A stretch of DNA of 64,000 nucleotides from Syntrophobacteraceae bacterium (GCA_025454175.1 JALOOX010000001.1:162377-226376); one strand, 5' to 3'. Positions 1 to 8,251 are shown, numbered from the stretch's first letter. Numbers and translations: made by a program. The notes: generated by a model from the letters alone, not told the origin.

Positions 1-1
1 C

Positions 2-280
2 AATCACCGGGTCCTGGTGGAAGGCATGGAGGAGCTGGGCTTCCGGTGTCTGCTCCCGGAGCCCTGCCGCTCCCCCATCATCACGGCATTCTTCAATCCA
101 CCGCATCCGGCGTTCGCGTTCAAGCCCTTTTATTCCAGGCTCAAGTCGGAGGGATTCGTCATCTATCCGGGCAAGGTGACCAGCGCCGACACCTTCCGCA
201 TCGGAAACATCGGACACGTCTTTCCGGACGACATGAAGCGGCTCGTGCGGGCGGTGGAAAGCGCCATGACCTGGAAGTGA
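2..280 (+). CDS. phnW: 2-aminoethylphosphonate--pyruvate aminotransferase, C-terminal part
   Basis: This is the C-terminal ~92 residues of a class-V aminotransferase; the start and the PLP lysine lie upstream of the window. The visible stretch contains the PhnW-like end: a PxxSPIITAFFNPP segment, then GFVIYPGKVTSADTFRIGNIG, the small-domain strand that holds the substrate-binding arginine, and a final amphipathic helix. PhnW moves the amino group of 2-aminoethylphosphonate to pyruvate, giving phosphonoacetaldehyde and alanine. The next gene on the same strand is a saccharopine-dehydrogenase-like protein 81 bp downstream, perhaps cotranscribed. Other class-V aminotransferases share this C-terminus in part, so the substrate is inferred from sequence resemblance. 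Confidence 0.75.
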   Translation, partial: NHRVLVEGMEELGFRCLLPEPCRSPIITAFFNPPHPAFAFKPFYSRLKSEGFVIYPGKVTSADTFRIGNIGHVFPDDMKRLVRAVESAMTWK

Positions 281-361
281 GGCGGCATCCCCCGGGAATG
301 CTCCAGCAGGATGAGGAGGGAAACAGACCGCGGCACAGCCGCGGACAAGGAGACTGAAGCC

Positions 362-1552
362 ATGAAAGCCATATGCATCGGCGGTGCCGGAAGGATCTGC
401 CGGGAGGCGGCCCTGGACCTGGTCGAGCACTCGGATTTCGAGCGGATCACCATTGCGGACATCGATCCCTCCGCAGCCGGGGAAGTGGCCCGGTGGCTGG
501 ATGACCCGCGCGTGGATCATTGTGTCATCGATGTGAACGACCTGGATGGGGCCGTCTCGATCCTCCAGGACTATGACGTCGCCCTCGACGGAACCACCAT
601 CGCCCTGAACGGCCGCGCGGCGGCGTGCATCGCCCGAGCGGGCCTGCACGGCCTCAACCTGAACGGTTTCGGCGAGGAAGCGGAGCAGGACCGGCACTTC
701 AAGGATCGGAACCGGGTCTTCGTGCCGGGCTTCGGCATGACCCCCGGGGTCACCAACATGATGGCCCGGCATGCCGCCGACGCCATGGAATCCGTCGAGA
801 CCGTCCGGATCAGCCATGGCGCTTTCCGTCCCATCGCCTTTTCCGAGGCCATCGCCGCGACAACGGTGTACGAGTATGACCCGGACCTTCCGGGAAGAGT
901 GGTCTACGAGAACGGCAGCTTCGTGCAGGTGCCGCCGTTCTCGAGACCGCGCGAGATCGAGCTGCCCGCCCCCTACGGCACCCACACTCAGTACATCATT
1001 CCCCACTCCGAAACCTTGACCCTCGCGGAGTACCTACAGGACAAGGGGGTGACCCTCATCGAGGTGCGGGGTACCTGGCCGCCCCGTAACATGCAGCTCA
1101 TCCGGGCCCTCCACGACTGGGGATTCATGCGCAACGACCCGGTCCACATCGCCGGCGCCGAGATCGGCATCATGGACGCCGTCGCCGCCTACCTGCTCCA
1201 GTGTCCCGAAGGCAGGACGACGGACCTCTACGGGTACGCCCTTCACGTGGAGGTCATCGGGAGGCGGAGGGGGCAGAAGGCTCGCCACGTGATGACCCAC
1301 ACCCACCCCGCCTCCGACGGCAGCGAGCCCGGCTGGGAAAAGCTTCGGGCCTACACGCGCTGTGTGGGCATCCCCATGGCCATTGGAGCGGACCTGATCG
1401 CCCGGGGGCTGGTCGAGGGCCGGGGCGTGGTCAGCCCGGAAAGGGCCTTCCGCCCCATGGACGTCTTCCGGGCGCTTCAGAAGCGGCGCATCTTCGTCCG
1501 CGAGGACATCATGCCGTTCAGCATCGTCCCCATAGCGCAAAAAGCGGGATAG
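362..1552 (+). CDS. Saccharopine dehydrogenase family NAD(P)-binding protein
   Basis: A 396-residue protein that starts with a Rossmann fold (GGAGRICREAALDL, a variant GxGxxG loop near residue 6), followed by an acidic end of beta-2 (ADIDPS) typical of NAD(P)-binding saccharopine dehydrogenase-like proteins. The middle carries the family signature around GFGMTPGVTNMMARHAAD. Start chosen at the ATG at 362, preceded by an AAGGAG ribosome site; the reading frame extends upstream without initiation signal. It follows a phnW-like gene and may act on an amino-acid or polyamine-derived substrate (saccharopine or carboxynorspermidine chemistry), but nothing in the sequence fixes which. It ends 21 bp before the convergent metal-transport genes. 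Confidence 0.7.
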   Translation: MKAICIGGAGRICREAALDLVEHSDFERITIADIDPSAAGEVARWLDDPRVDHCVIDVNDLDGAVSILQDYDVALDGTTIALNGRAAACIARAGLHGLNLNGFGEEAEQDRHFKDRNRVFVPGFGMTPGVTNMMARHAADAMESVETVRISHGAFRPIAFSEAIAATTVYEYDPDLPGRVVYENGSFVQVPPFSRPREIELPAPYGTHTQYIIPHSETLTLAEYLQDKGVTLIEVRGTWPPRNMQLIRALHDWGFMRNDPVHIAGAEIGIMDAVAAYLLQCPEGRTTDLYGYALHVEVIGRRRGQKARHVMTHTHPASDGSEPGWEKLRAYTRCVGIPMAIGADLIARGLVEGRGVVSPERAFRPMDVFRALQKRRIFVREDIMPFSIVPIAQKAG

Positions 1553-1573
1553 AACCGCGCCCTATCCGCCGGG

Positions 1574-2527
1574 TCATGGAAGCCAGAAGCGATCCAAAGC
1601 CAGGATGCCTATCCCGGCCACCATCCAGGAGACGCCCTTCAGCCAGTCAGCGCCGGTGGCCTGAAATTCCACCGTCCGGGGCAGCCTCCCGTCGTAGCCG
1701 CGGGAAAGCATGGCGTCATGGACCCTCTGGGTCCTCTCGAAGCTGCGCACCAGGAGCATCCCCAGGAAGTTGCCGAGCGTCCGGAGGGTTTCCACGTCCA
1801 ACCGCTTCCTGAACCCCCGCACCCGCATCCCGCGGTTCATGCGCTGAGCCTCGTGCTGGAACACGTAAATGTAGCGATGGGCCAGGAGCAGCATCTGGCA
1901 GATGGTTTCGGGAATCGCCAGCCGAGCCATGGCCTGCACCGTGACTGAGAATGGGGCCGTGGCCAGGAGAGGCTCCACCAGCAGGGCAATGGCGCACGCC
2001 TTGAGCACGATGAGCCCCGCCACCTGCAGACCTCGCACATTGAAGGGAATCCAGGGCAGATGCTCGAAGACGACGACCAGGTCCCCTGCCTTGACGGGCA
2101 CCGTCAAGGGCATCACGACAAGAAACATGCCCAGGAAAGCAGCCATGGCCGAGATGCGGCGGAGTGAGCGGTGGAGGGGCAGACCGGTTGCAGCGACGGA
2201 GCCGATGCCGATGGCAAGGGCCAGACATGCTGTTTCAAGCCGGGAAAGACCCGAAAGGCAGAGGATGAAGAAAAACAGGGCCAGGATCTTGATGCGCGGG
2301 TCCCAGCGATGAAACGGCGACCGGCCGGTTCCCTCGGCATCCAGGGCGGGAACGGACCAGTCCCGCTCGGAATCGTCATCCGCGGCGTCAGCTCGCCGGG
2401 CCGGGCGCCTGAAGGCGCGGGCGCTGAGCAGCCAGAGCCCCCCGAGTCCTCCGAGGAGGAGGAGCAGGAAATACACGGGAAGCTCCAGAGGTGCCAAGGT
2501 CGTCAACGGTGCTGGCTCCATTCCCAT
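1574..2527 (-). CDS. cbiQ: Cobalt/nickel ECF transporter transmembrane component CbiQ/NikQ with N-terminal extension
   Basis: Energy-coupling (T) component of an ECF metal importer. From about residue 70 it matches CbiQ: FHRWDPRIKILALFFF, several membrane spans, and the cytoplasmic coupling helices (RMNRGMRVRGFRKR and RSFERTQRVHDAMLSRGYDG) carrying the two Ala/Gly-Arg-Gly-type motifs that dock on the ATPase. Residues 1-70 are an unusual extension: one predicted membrane helix (LPVYFLLLLLGGLGGLWLL) then an Arg/Asp-rich linker. The start is placed 5 bp after the cbiM stop; the longer upstream frame is Arg-rich and overlaps cbiM, so it is rejected. It is last in a five-gene minus-strand operon. 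The ATPase is encoded separately at 6563-8251. Confidence 0.85.
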   Translation of the reverse strand: MGMEPAPLTTLAPLELPVYFLLLLLGGLGGLWLLSARAFRRPARRADAADDDSERDWSVPALDAEGTGRSPFHRWDPRIKILALFFFILCLSGLSRLETACLALAIGIGSVAATGLPLHRSLRRISAMAAFLGMFLVVMPLTVPVKAGDLVVVFEHLPWIPFNVRGLQVAGLIVLKACAIALLVEPLLATAPFSVTVQAMARLAIPETICQMLLLAHRYIYVFQHEAQRMNRGMRVRGFRKRLDVETLRTLGNFLGMLLVRSFERTQRVHDAMLSRGYDGRLPRTVEFQATGADWLKGVSWMVAGIGILALDRFWLP

Positions 2528-2532
2528 CTGGG

Positions 2533-3144
2533 TTAGGTCGCGGCGGGATCCATCCCCAGGAGCTCCGGCTTCACCTTGAACAGGAACGACACCGTGAAAG
2601 CCGATATGGCGCCTTCGATGCCGACGACCGGCAGGTGGGCCAGAGCGGCGATCCTGGCTACTCCGAGGAAGTCCTCCCCGCCGGTGTAAAGCAGCCCGGC
2701 CAGAACGCCCACGGCCAGGATGACGCACGCCCCGCCCGAAAAGGCGGCCGCCATCATGTGGCGGACCAGCGTTGTTCCCCTGAGCCAGCGAAACGCCACT
2801 CCCGCCGCGAGGGCCGGCACCCCCATCATGAGGGAGTTGGCCCCTATGGCCGTGATCCCGCCGAATTGAAACAGGAAGCTCTGCAGGGCGATTCCCAGCA
2901 GGATCGAGACAAAGGCCGCATGGCCCAGGAGGATGCCCACAAGGCCCGGCAGGAGCAGATGAACGCTCGTGGGGCCCATGGGCACGTGGATCAGGGATGC
3001 CACGAAGAAGGCGGAGGTGACCACCGCCACCTTGGGAAGCTCCTCCGGGTCGGTCTTTCGAACGCTCCAGGCCGTGATGACAAAACTCGCGGCAAAGCCC
3101 GCAATGGAAACGGATGCCGGAAGAACCCCGTCAGAGATATGCAT
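2533..3144 (-). CDS. cbiM: ECF metal transporter substrate-specificity component CbiM/NikM
   Basis: A 203-residue membrane protein starting MHISDGVLP. In CbiM/NikM the free N-terminal Met amine and His2 bind the Co(II)/Ni(II) ion, and this N-terminus is intact. About six membrane segments follow, including the conserved loop HVPMGPTSVHLLLPGLVG, which supplies a further metal-ligand histidine. It is the substrate-binding S component that sits beside CbiQ. The short neighbours upstream replace CbiN/NikN with NikL/NikK-type proteins, an arrangement usually seen in predicted nickel systems, so nickel is somewhat likelier than cobalt; the sequence alone cannot decide. No cobalamin riboswitch was recognised upstream. 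Confidence 0.9.
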   Translation of the reverse strand: MHISDGVLPASVSIAGFAASFVITAWSVRKTDPEELPKVAVVTSAFFVASLIHVPMGPTSVHLLLPGLVGILLGHAAFVSILLGIALQSFLFQFGGITAIGANSLMMGVPALAAGVAFRWLRGTTLVRHMMAAAFSGGACVILAVGVLAGLLYTGGEDFLGVARIAALAHLPVVGIEGAISAFTVSFLFKVKPELLGMDPAAT

Positions 3145-3222
3145 GATGAAGTGCCTTGTTCGATCGGTTCGCCAATGGGGCGAAAGCGGAATAAACCGGA
3201 CTGGCCAGGGCTCGGGATCTCT

Positions 3223-3591
3223 TCAATGGGGCCCGGACCTCCTTCGAGAATGAACATAAAGCCCGATGCCCGCCAGCCCCAGGATATAGCCTATGCCCGC
3301 AAAGACCTCCTTGAGGCCGGGCTTTCCAAGCTCTTCTCTCAGGAGGCCCATTTCCCGCTTGATCTGGCCGAGCTCGCGAGCCAGCTGCGCTCTCTGCTGT
3401 TCCAGGAGCCTCAGCAGCTCGCGGCAGTCGACCGCCGGATCCGATGCCGGGCTTCCCGGCTCCATCGATCCTTCGGAAGCAACGGCGGAGGTCTCTTCCG
3501 CGGCCAGGCTGCCGGGAATCCCCACCGCGCAGCAGGCTCCAATGAAAGCAGCCAGGGCAACCGTCACCGGCAGCCATCGCCTCGGGAACAT
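3223..3591 (-). CDS. Small membrane protein, C-terminal NikL-like partner of the metal ECF transporter
   Basis: A 122-residue protein with an N-terminal hydrophobic signal/anchor (residues 6-30), a Ser/Pro/Glu-rich linker, a charged coiled-coil region (CRELLRLLEQQRAQLAREL), and a C-terminal membrane helix (FAGIGYILGLAGIGLYV). The last two parts resemble the end of NikL, an accessory component of nickel ECF transporters. It lies 3 bp after the preceding gene, in the same reading frame: only a TAA and one GGG codon separate them. This suggests an ancestral single NikL split into two products, or translational coupling. The role is inferred from context; the family assignment is from memory of NikL architecture. 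Confidence 0.6.
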   Translation of the reverse strand: MFPRRWLPVTVALAAFIGACCAVGIPGSLAAEETSAVASEGSMEPGSPASDPAVDCRELLRLLEQQRAQLARELGQIKREMGLLREELGKPGLKEVFAGIGYILGLAGIGLYVHSRRRSGPH

Positions 3592-3594
3592 CCC

Positions 3595-3927
3595 TTACTC
3601 CCCCATCTCGCTCTTTTTCAGCTTGAACGTATTCCTGTGGCCCATGGACGCATTGATCACCACCGTGAGATCGTCCTTCCTGGGGACCGGCAGCACGCAC
3701 TTGCCGTCCTTGTCCGTGACGCCTTCGGCGACCTTCTGGTCCTGGCTGTCCAGGATTTCGATGGTCCCGCCCTCCACGGGCTTCCCATCGGGGAAAAAGC
3801 TTTCGGTATAAATTTTGCCGCCTTCGACATACGCGAAAACATTAACTTTGTGGGCCGACACCGGCACAGCCCAGAACAGGGCCAAAATCACAGTCCCCAA
3901 CAGAAAATAGTAAAATCTCGATGCCAT
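3595..3927 (-). CDS. Exported NikL-like beta-sandwich protein
   Basis: A 110-residue exported protein. Residues 1-25 form a signal peptide ending VPVSA, so the mature chain would begin with histidine (HKVNVFAYVEGG). The body looks like a carboxypeptidase-regulatory-type beta sandwich (GKPVEGGTIEILD, then GVTDKDGKCVLPVP, then NASMGH). This is the N-terminal half of typical NikL proteins, which help the CbiM/NikM subunit capture nickel at the outer face of the membrane. It lies 20 bp downstream of the DUF4198 gene and directly before the coiled-coil/TM protein. An N-terminal His plus an internal GH pair could bind metal; that is inference. Confidence 0.7.
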   Translation of the reverse strand: MASRFYYFLLGTVILALFWAVPVSAHKVNVFAYVEGGKIYTESFFPDGKPVEGGTIEILDSQDQKVAEGVTDKDGKCVLPVPRKDDLTVVINASMGHRNTFKLKKSEMGE

Positions 3928-3947
3928 CAGAAAAGCTCCTCGACCTC

Positions 3948-4751
3948 TCACTTCATGTCCACCGTACGAACCCAGAGGACCGCCCCGATCTCGACATCCC
4001 TGGGCTTTCCATCCTTCTTGAGCTTCCAGGTCGCGTCCTTGAGCGCCGCGAACCCCCACCATCCGGCCCTCGGCATCGCATAGGAGAAGACCCCGTTGCG
4101 GTCGGCCTTGACCACCTGGGTCACGAACGGATCCGAGGGAGCCTTGACCACGCTCGGATTCCCAGGAGACTCGTTGAGGTACTCCACCTCGACTTCGGCG
4201 TTGGGCACCGGCTTGCCCTTGTGAAGGACCTGCCCCGTGAGCACGTTCCCCGTCCACAGACCGTAAGGACGAGTCATGGGGATGATCTCCATCTCCAGTC
4301 CCACGGGATCGTCCCAGCCCTCCTCGAGCCCCAGCGCATTCACACAAACCTTGGTGAAATGCACGATGAACTTGTTTTCGGCGGGCTCCCAGTAGGGAGT
4401 GGGCTCCACAAAGAAAATGTAGTCGCCGGGTCTCTTGATGGAATACTGAGTCTTCCAGAAAGTGAAAACCTCCTGCTGGTCCCCGCCCTTCCCCTGGGTC
4501 TTTTCGAGACTGCCCAGGAGATCCTGGACCTTCCCCTTGTGAAAGACCCCGAAGCGTTTGGGCTTCTCCATTTCCATGTAATGCATCTCCAAGGGATGAA
4601 TGAACTTCACCTCGAGAGACACGGTTTTTGAGTCTTCCTGGGTGACGATGTCATGAGACGGAAGGACCACTCCGAAGTGAGCCCTCGCTTCGGGACTGAA
4701 TCCGACCACCGTGGAGAAAAGAAAGATCAAGCCAGTTAAAAGACGCAGCAT
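3948..4751 (-). CDS. DUF4198 periplasmic protein, NikK-like metal uptake component
   Basis: A 267-residue exported protein of the DUF4198 family, which recurs with NikM/NikL/NikQ and is often called NikK. The signal peptide ends in PEARA, giving a mature N-terminus HFGVVLPSHD, a hallmark of the family. Later parts are a beta-rich domain (GDYIFFVEPTPYWEP) and a second sandwich domain with GQVLHKGKPVPNAEVEVEY. The start at 4751 has a strong GAGGAGG site; the longer upstream frame lacks a signal peptide. It is the first gene of the minus-strand transport operon. Probable role: periplasmic nickel or cobalt capture and delivery to CbiM. Function inferred from family and neighbours. Confidence 0.75.
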   Translation of the reverse strand: MLRLLTGLIFLFSTVVGFSPEARAHFGVVLPSHDIVTQEDSKTVSLEVKFIHPLEMHYMEMEKPKRFGVFHKGKVQDLLGSLEKTQGKGGDQQEVFTFWKTQYSIKRPGDYIFFVEPTPYWEPAENKFIVHFTKVCVNALGLEEGWDDPVGLEMEIIPMTRPYGLWTGNVLTGQVLHKGKPVPNAEVEVEYLNESPGNPSVVKAPSDPFVTQVVKADRNGVFSYAMPRAGWWGFAALKDATWKLKKDGKPRDVEIGAVLWVRTVDMK

Positions 4752-5762
4752 GGAACCCTCCTCGGCCTTGCGCTCGACGGTGCCCGGATTTGCCCCCGAA
4801 CGGCGTCGTTCGCACAAAAAAAGCCAGCGCTGGACGCCGGCCTTCATGACCACTTTGAATGGACGCAAGTATAGTGTTTGAATTTGAAGGGCCGTGAAAT
4901 CAATCTGCCTGTCATGCCCGGTTCTTCCGAGCTTGAGGGCTTCAGCCCTCCGTTAGACACCTTAGTAGATCAGGACACATCATCTGTCAACGCAGAATTG
5001 CAGACACCGTCGAAGCCGACTCAGTACAAGCCGGCACAATGGGGTGTCCACCTCTCCAGTCGTCATTCCGGCAGTCTTGCAGCCGGAACCCACGGAAAAA
5101 ACTGGATGCCGGCTTAACCTTCGAACGGCTTGAAATTGGCCTTTTGTCATCCCGAACGCATGTGAGGGATCTCTTTAGATTCCTCCCTTCGGTCGAAATG
5201 ACGGAAAGTCCAGTTATCAGCCGTCTGCGGTATAAAAAACGCCGGCATGACAGATGACGAAATGGACAACTCATTCTGTGGGGCTGTACTCGACGACGGC
5301 AGCCCTGGAGCGGGATTGCGGCCCTATTCCGCGCCATTGTTCCGCCATGATTCCGCGCTTGACAAGGTCCCTGGATCGTGATTGGGTGTCTCCGAATCTG
5401 CCTGCAAAACCAGTCTACTCCCACATTCGAGCCACGAAGGCTCCAAGACGGCTTCGAACAAGTCCCGACAGTTGTCGCATCCGCCCAGGCGTAAGCTCCC
5501 GGGATTCCTGCAGCGCCCGGATTCCCGCTTGCGGGACAATGACGACAAGTGTCCGGCCACGGGTTTTGGGATGCCGTCTTGAAGACTCCCAGAGGAGTCA
5601 GGGCCTGGGTGGTCTCTTTTCGGACTGCACACCTCCGGATCCAACCCACCGCCCTCAACGCCATCGCAACACCGGGATCAGAAGTCCCGCGCCGACTGAT
5701 CACTCATGACGCCGGCCCGGAGGAGCATCGAGCTCAGGAATTCCAAGACAAGGAGAGTCGAA
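4752..5762. other. Intergenic region between divergent metal-uptake operons
   Basis: About 1 kb between the divergent starts of the DUF4198 gene and the outer-membrane-protein gene. It contains a 106-bp dispersed repeat (5129-5234) and other fragments that look like repeat debris (CATTCCGGC-type and CCCGGATTCCCGCTTGCGGG-type pieces). No credible CDS, NikR-type palindrome or cobalamin riboswitch was found by eye. Promoters for both operons must lie here but none stands out. Confidence 0.5.
5129..5234 (+). repeat. 106-bp dispersed repeat with 59-bp imperfect palindrome, copy 1
   Basis: Near-identical, in opposite orientation, to 12216-12321. The core (5145-5203) is an imperfect palindrome running from TGTCATCCCGAACGC to CTTCGGTCGAAATGACG, with the centre around GATCTCTTTAGATT. 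The flanks CTTGAAATTGGC and GCCGTCTGCGGTATA are also shared with copy 2, so the mobile or duplicated unit is larger than the hairpin. Shorter relatives occur at 12872-12928 and 12957-12999. Confidence 0.85.
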
Positions 5763-6530
5763 ATGAGAAGAACCATAACTAAGATTTCCCTGATGCTGCT
5801 CATCGCATTTTCAGCGGTGGATGCCGCGCGCGCGGCCCACCCGCTCATCACCGACGACGCCGGAACCGTCGGAAAGGGAAGCGTACAGATCGAGCTGAAC
5901 TATCAATACAGCCACGACAGGAACGAAGGGGTCAAGGAGGACGAGCACGAGATCGAGACGGTCCTGACCTATGGTCTCATCGATCCGCTGGACCTGGTCA
6001 TCGCGTTGCCCTTCCTGTTCACGAGATCCGAGGAGGGAGGCTCCCGGGACCGGGAGGAAGGCATCGGGGACATGTCATTCGAGGTCAAATGGCGATTCTA
6101 CGAAGCCAGTGGGCTGAGCCTGGCATTCAAGCCCGGAATCAGCTTTCCCACGGGGGAGGAAAACCGGGGTCTCGGCACCGGACGGGTGGGGGCCAGTGCA
6201 TACTTCATCGCTACCCAGGAGTGGGAGCCCTGGGCTCTTCACTTCAACCTCGGCTACATCCGCAACGAGAACAAGGTGGATGAAAGGAAGGACCTCTACC
6301 ACGTCTCCCTGGCCGCCGAATGGGAGGTGGCCGAATGGGTCACGATCGTGGGCAATGTCGGAACGGAAGCCAACACCGACAGGTCCTCCGACACTCCCGC
6401 CGCGTTCATCCTGGGGGGGCTGATCTTTCCGGTGACGGAATGGCTCGACCTCGACGTGGGGATCAAGGGGGGCCTGACCCGACCCGAGGCTGATTATGCG
6501 CTGATGGCTGGCATGTGCTTTCATTTCTGA
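5763..6530 (+). CDS. Outer-membrane beta-barrel protein (MetA-pathway-type transporter family)
   Basis: A 255-residue exported protein: signal peptide to about residue 25 (ending DAARA), then HPLITDDAGTVGKGSVQIEL, the characteristic opening of the outer-membrane family Pfam calls 'putative MetA-pathway of phenol degradation'. Alternating amphipathic strands and acidic turns follow, ending in the aromatic C-terminus MAGMCFHF expected of a barrel. ATG at 5763 has an AAGGAGAG site. The stop lies only 32 bp before the CbiO ATPase gene, and the metal permeases are encoded divergently, so it is a candidate outer-membrane channel for nickel or cobalt. The family has no firmly known substrate; the metal role is context inference. 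Confidence 0.75.
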   Translation: MRRTITKISLMLLIAFSAVDAARAAHPLITDDAGTVGKGSVQIELNYQYSHDRNEGVKEDEHEIETVLTYGLIDPLDLVIALPFLFTRSEEGGSRDREEGIGDMSFEVKWRFYEASGLSLAFKPGISFPTGEENRGLGTGRVGASAYFIATQEWEPWALHFNLGYIRNENKVDERKDLYHVSLAAEWEVAEWVTIVGNVGTEANTDRSSDTPAAFILGGLIFPVTEWLDLDVGIKGGLTRPEADYALMAGMCFHF

Positions 6531-6562
6531 TATGATCGGGGCTCAATCAGGAGGAATCGGCT

Positions 6563-8251
6563 GTGCTATCGGGAACGGAGAATCGTGAGAGCCAGTCCTC
6601 CCGGCGGACAGCCATTACTCCGTCAGCCGGCATCGGGGCTGCTCCCCTCATCGAGGTCCAAGGACTGTCGTATAAGTACCCGGGCGGGAGAGCCGCCCTG
6701 GACTCCATCGACCTGAGCATCCAGGCCGGCGACCGTGTGGCCCTGGTGGGCCACAACGGCGCCGGCAAAACCACGCTCGTCAGGCATCTGAACGGACTCC
6801 TCAGACCGGCAAGCGGCACGGTCCTCTTCGAGGGCGAACCGCTCCAGGGGGAGCATCTCTTCAAGGCCCGCCGCAAGATCGGTCTCCTCTGCCAGGACCC
6901 CGACGACCAGCTCTTCTGCAATACCCTGGACGAGGACATTGCCTTCGGTCCCTATCACCAGGGGTTGAGCCCGCGGGAAATCGAGGGGCGGTCTCGCCGG
7001 GCCATCGAGGCCGTAGGCCTGGAGGCGCTGCGCTACAAGGCTCCGCATCATCTCAGCTACGGTCAGAAGAAACGGGCCGCCCTGGCCACCATCCTCTCCA
7101 TGGAGCCCCGCATCCTCATCCTGGACGAGCCCACGGCCAACCTGGACCCCAAACAGGAAAGGCTCTTCCTGGACCTGCTCAAGAGCTTCCAGGGGACCCT
7201 CATCTGCATCAGCCACGACCTCATCTTTCTCTACGAGATCTGCTCCCGGGCGGTCGTCCTGGAAAGGGGCAGGCTGCACCACGATTTCTCCATGCAGGAC
7301 CTGGTCTCCCAGAAGGAGTACCTGCGGGAGCACGGCCTCGATTTCACCTTTCGATTCAGCTGCTGCCGGGACAGCAGCGACCATTCCCATCCCCATGGCC
7401 ACGTTCACATCGGGTCCTCTGAGCATCGGCATCCGCATCCGGACGCCCGGCCGGCCTGGACGGCGGGCGAGGGGGTCCGGCCGGAGTCCGAGCCGCTCAT
7501 TCGCCTGGAGGGTTACTCCCTGCGTTACCCCGACGGGTCCTGGGGCATACGGAACATCGACTTCATGCTCCACGAGGGGGAGAGCGTCGCCATCGTGGGG
7601 GAGAACGGAGCCGGCAAGTCAACGCTGATCTCGTGCATCGCGGGCATCCTGGAGGGGGAAGGCAGCTACCGGTTCGAGGGAAATCCGGTCGAGGGAGAGC
7701 TCAAGGAAGGCCTCTGGAGGAAGATCGGCCTGGTTTTCCAGGACCCCGCCGACCAGCTCTTCTGTCCCACCTGCAGGGAGGAGGTGGCGTTCGGCCCCAG
7801 GCGTCTCGGGCTTTCACCCGACGAGGTCGACAGCTGTGTGGAGGAATCCTTGCGTCGCGTGCGACTCGACAGTCTCCAGGATAGAGTCCCCCACCACCTG
7901 AGCGCCGGTGAGCGCAAGCGCATCGCCCTGGCAGCGGTCCTCGGCATGCAGCCGCGGCTCCTGATCCTCGACGAGCCCACGGCCAACCTTGATCCTCAAA
8001 GTGAGGAGCTCCTCTGCCGGATCCTCGGGGAAGTCGCTTCAACAAGGATTCTCGTGAGCCACGACATCGACATCATCGCCCTCCTCTGCCGGCGGACCAT
8101 CGTCATGCACCAGGGCAGGGTGATCCGGGATTACCCCACCGCCGAATTCATCGGCGACAGGAGCCTCGTCTCCATCAACGGCCTCGATTACACCTTCAAG
8201 AACGCGTGCTGCCAGGAAATCCTCAGACTTCAGGATCGCGCCGGCGTCTGA
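6563..8251 (+). CDS. cbiO: Tandem CbiO-type ECF ATPase with His-rich linker
   Basis: A 562-residue protein containing two complete ABC ATPase domains, each like a whole CbiO/NikO. Domain 1: Walker A GHNGAGKTT (residue ~63), Q-loop LCQDPDDQLF, signature LSYGQKKR, Walker B LILDEPTANLD. Domain 2: Walker A GENGAGKST (~345), FQDPADQLF, signature LSAGERKR, LILDEPTANLD. Each half ends in a similar short motif with paired cysteines (LDFTFRFSCC near 267 and LDYTFKNACC near 548). Between the domains is a segment with about nine histidines (DHSHPHGHVH, EHRHPHPD). GTG start with an AGGAGGA site. It powers the CbiM/CbiQ importer encoded divergently; the His/Cys sites suggest cytoplasmic metal sensing or binding. 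Confidence 0.9.
   Translation: MLSGTENRESQSSRRTAITPSAGIGAAPLIEVQGLSYKYPGGRAALDSIDLSIQAGDRVALVGHNGAGKTTLVRHLNGLLRPASGTVLFEGEPLQGEHLFKARRKIGLLCQDPDDQLFCNTLDEDIAFGPYHQGLSPREIEGRSRRAIEAVGLEALRYKAPHHLSYGQKKRAALATILSMEPRILILDEPTANLDPKQERLFLDLLKSFQGTLICISHDLIFLYEICSRAVVLERGRLHHDFSMQDLVSQKEYLREHGLDFTFRFSCCRDSSDHSHPHGHVHIGSSEHRHPHPDARPAWTAGEGVRPESEPLIRLEGYSLRYPDGSWGIRNIDFMLHEGESVAIVGENGAGKSTLISCIAGILEGEGSYRFEGNPVEGELKEGLWRKIGLVFQDPADQLFCPTCREEVAFGPRRLGLSPDEVDSCVEESLRRVRLDSLQDRVPHHLSAGERKRIALAAVLGMQPRLLILDEPTANLDPQSEELLCRILGEVASTRILVSHDIDIIALLCRRTIVMHQGRVIRDYPTAEFIGDRSLVSINGLDYTFKNACCQEILRLQDRAGV

Noticed and set aside
4752..5762. Cobalamin riboswitch or NikR palindrome upstream of the metal operons
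   Set aside because: No B12-box-like sequence or GTATGA-type inverted repeat could be found by eye.
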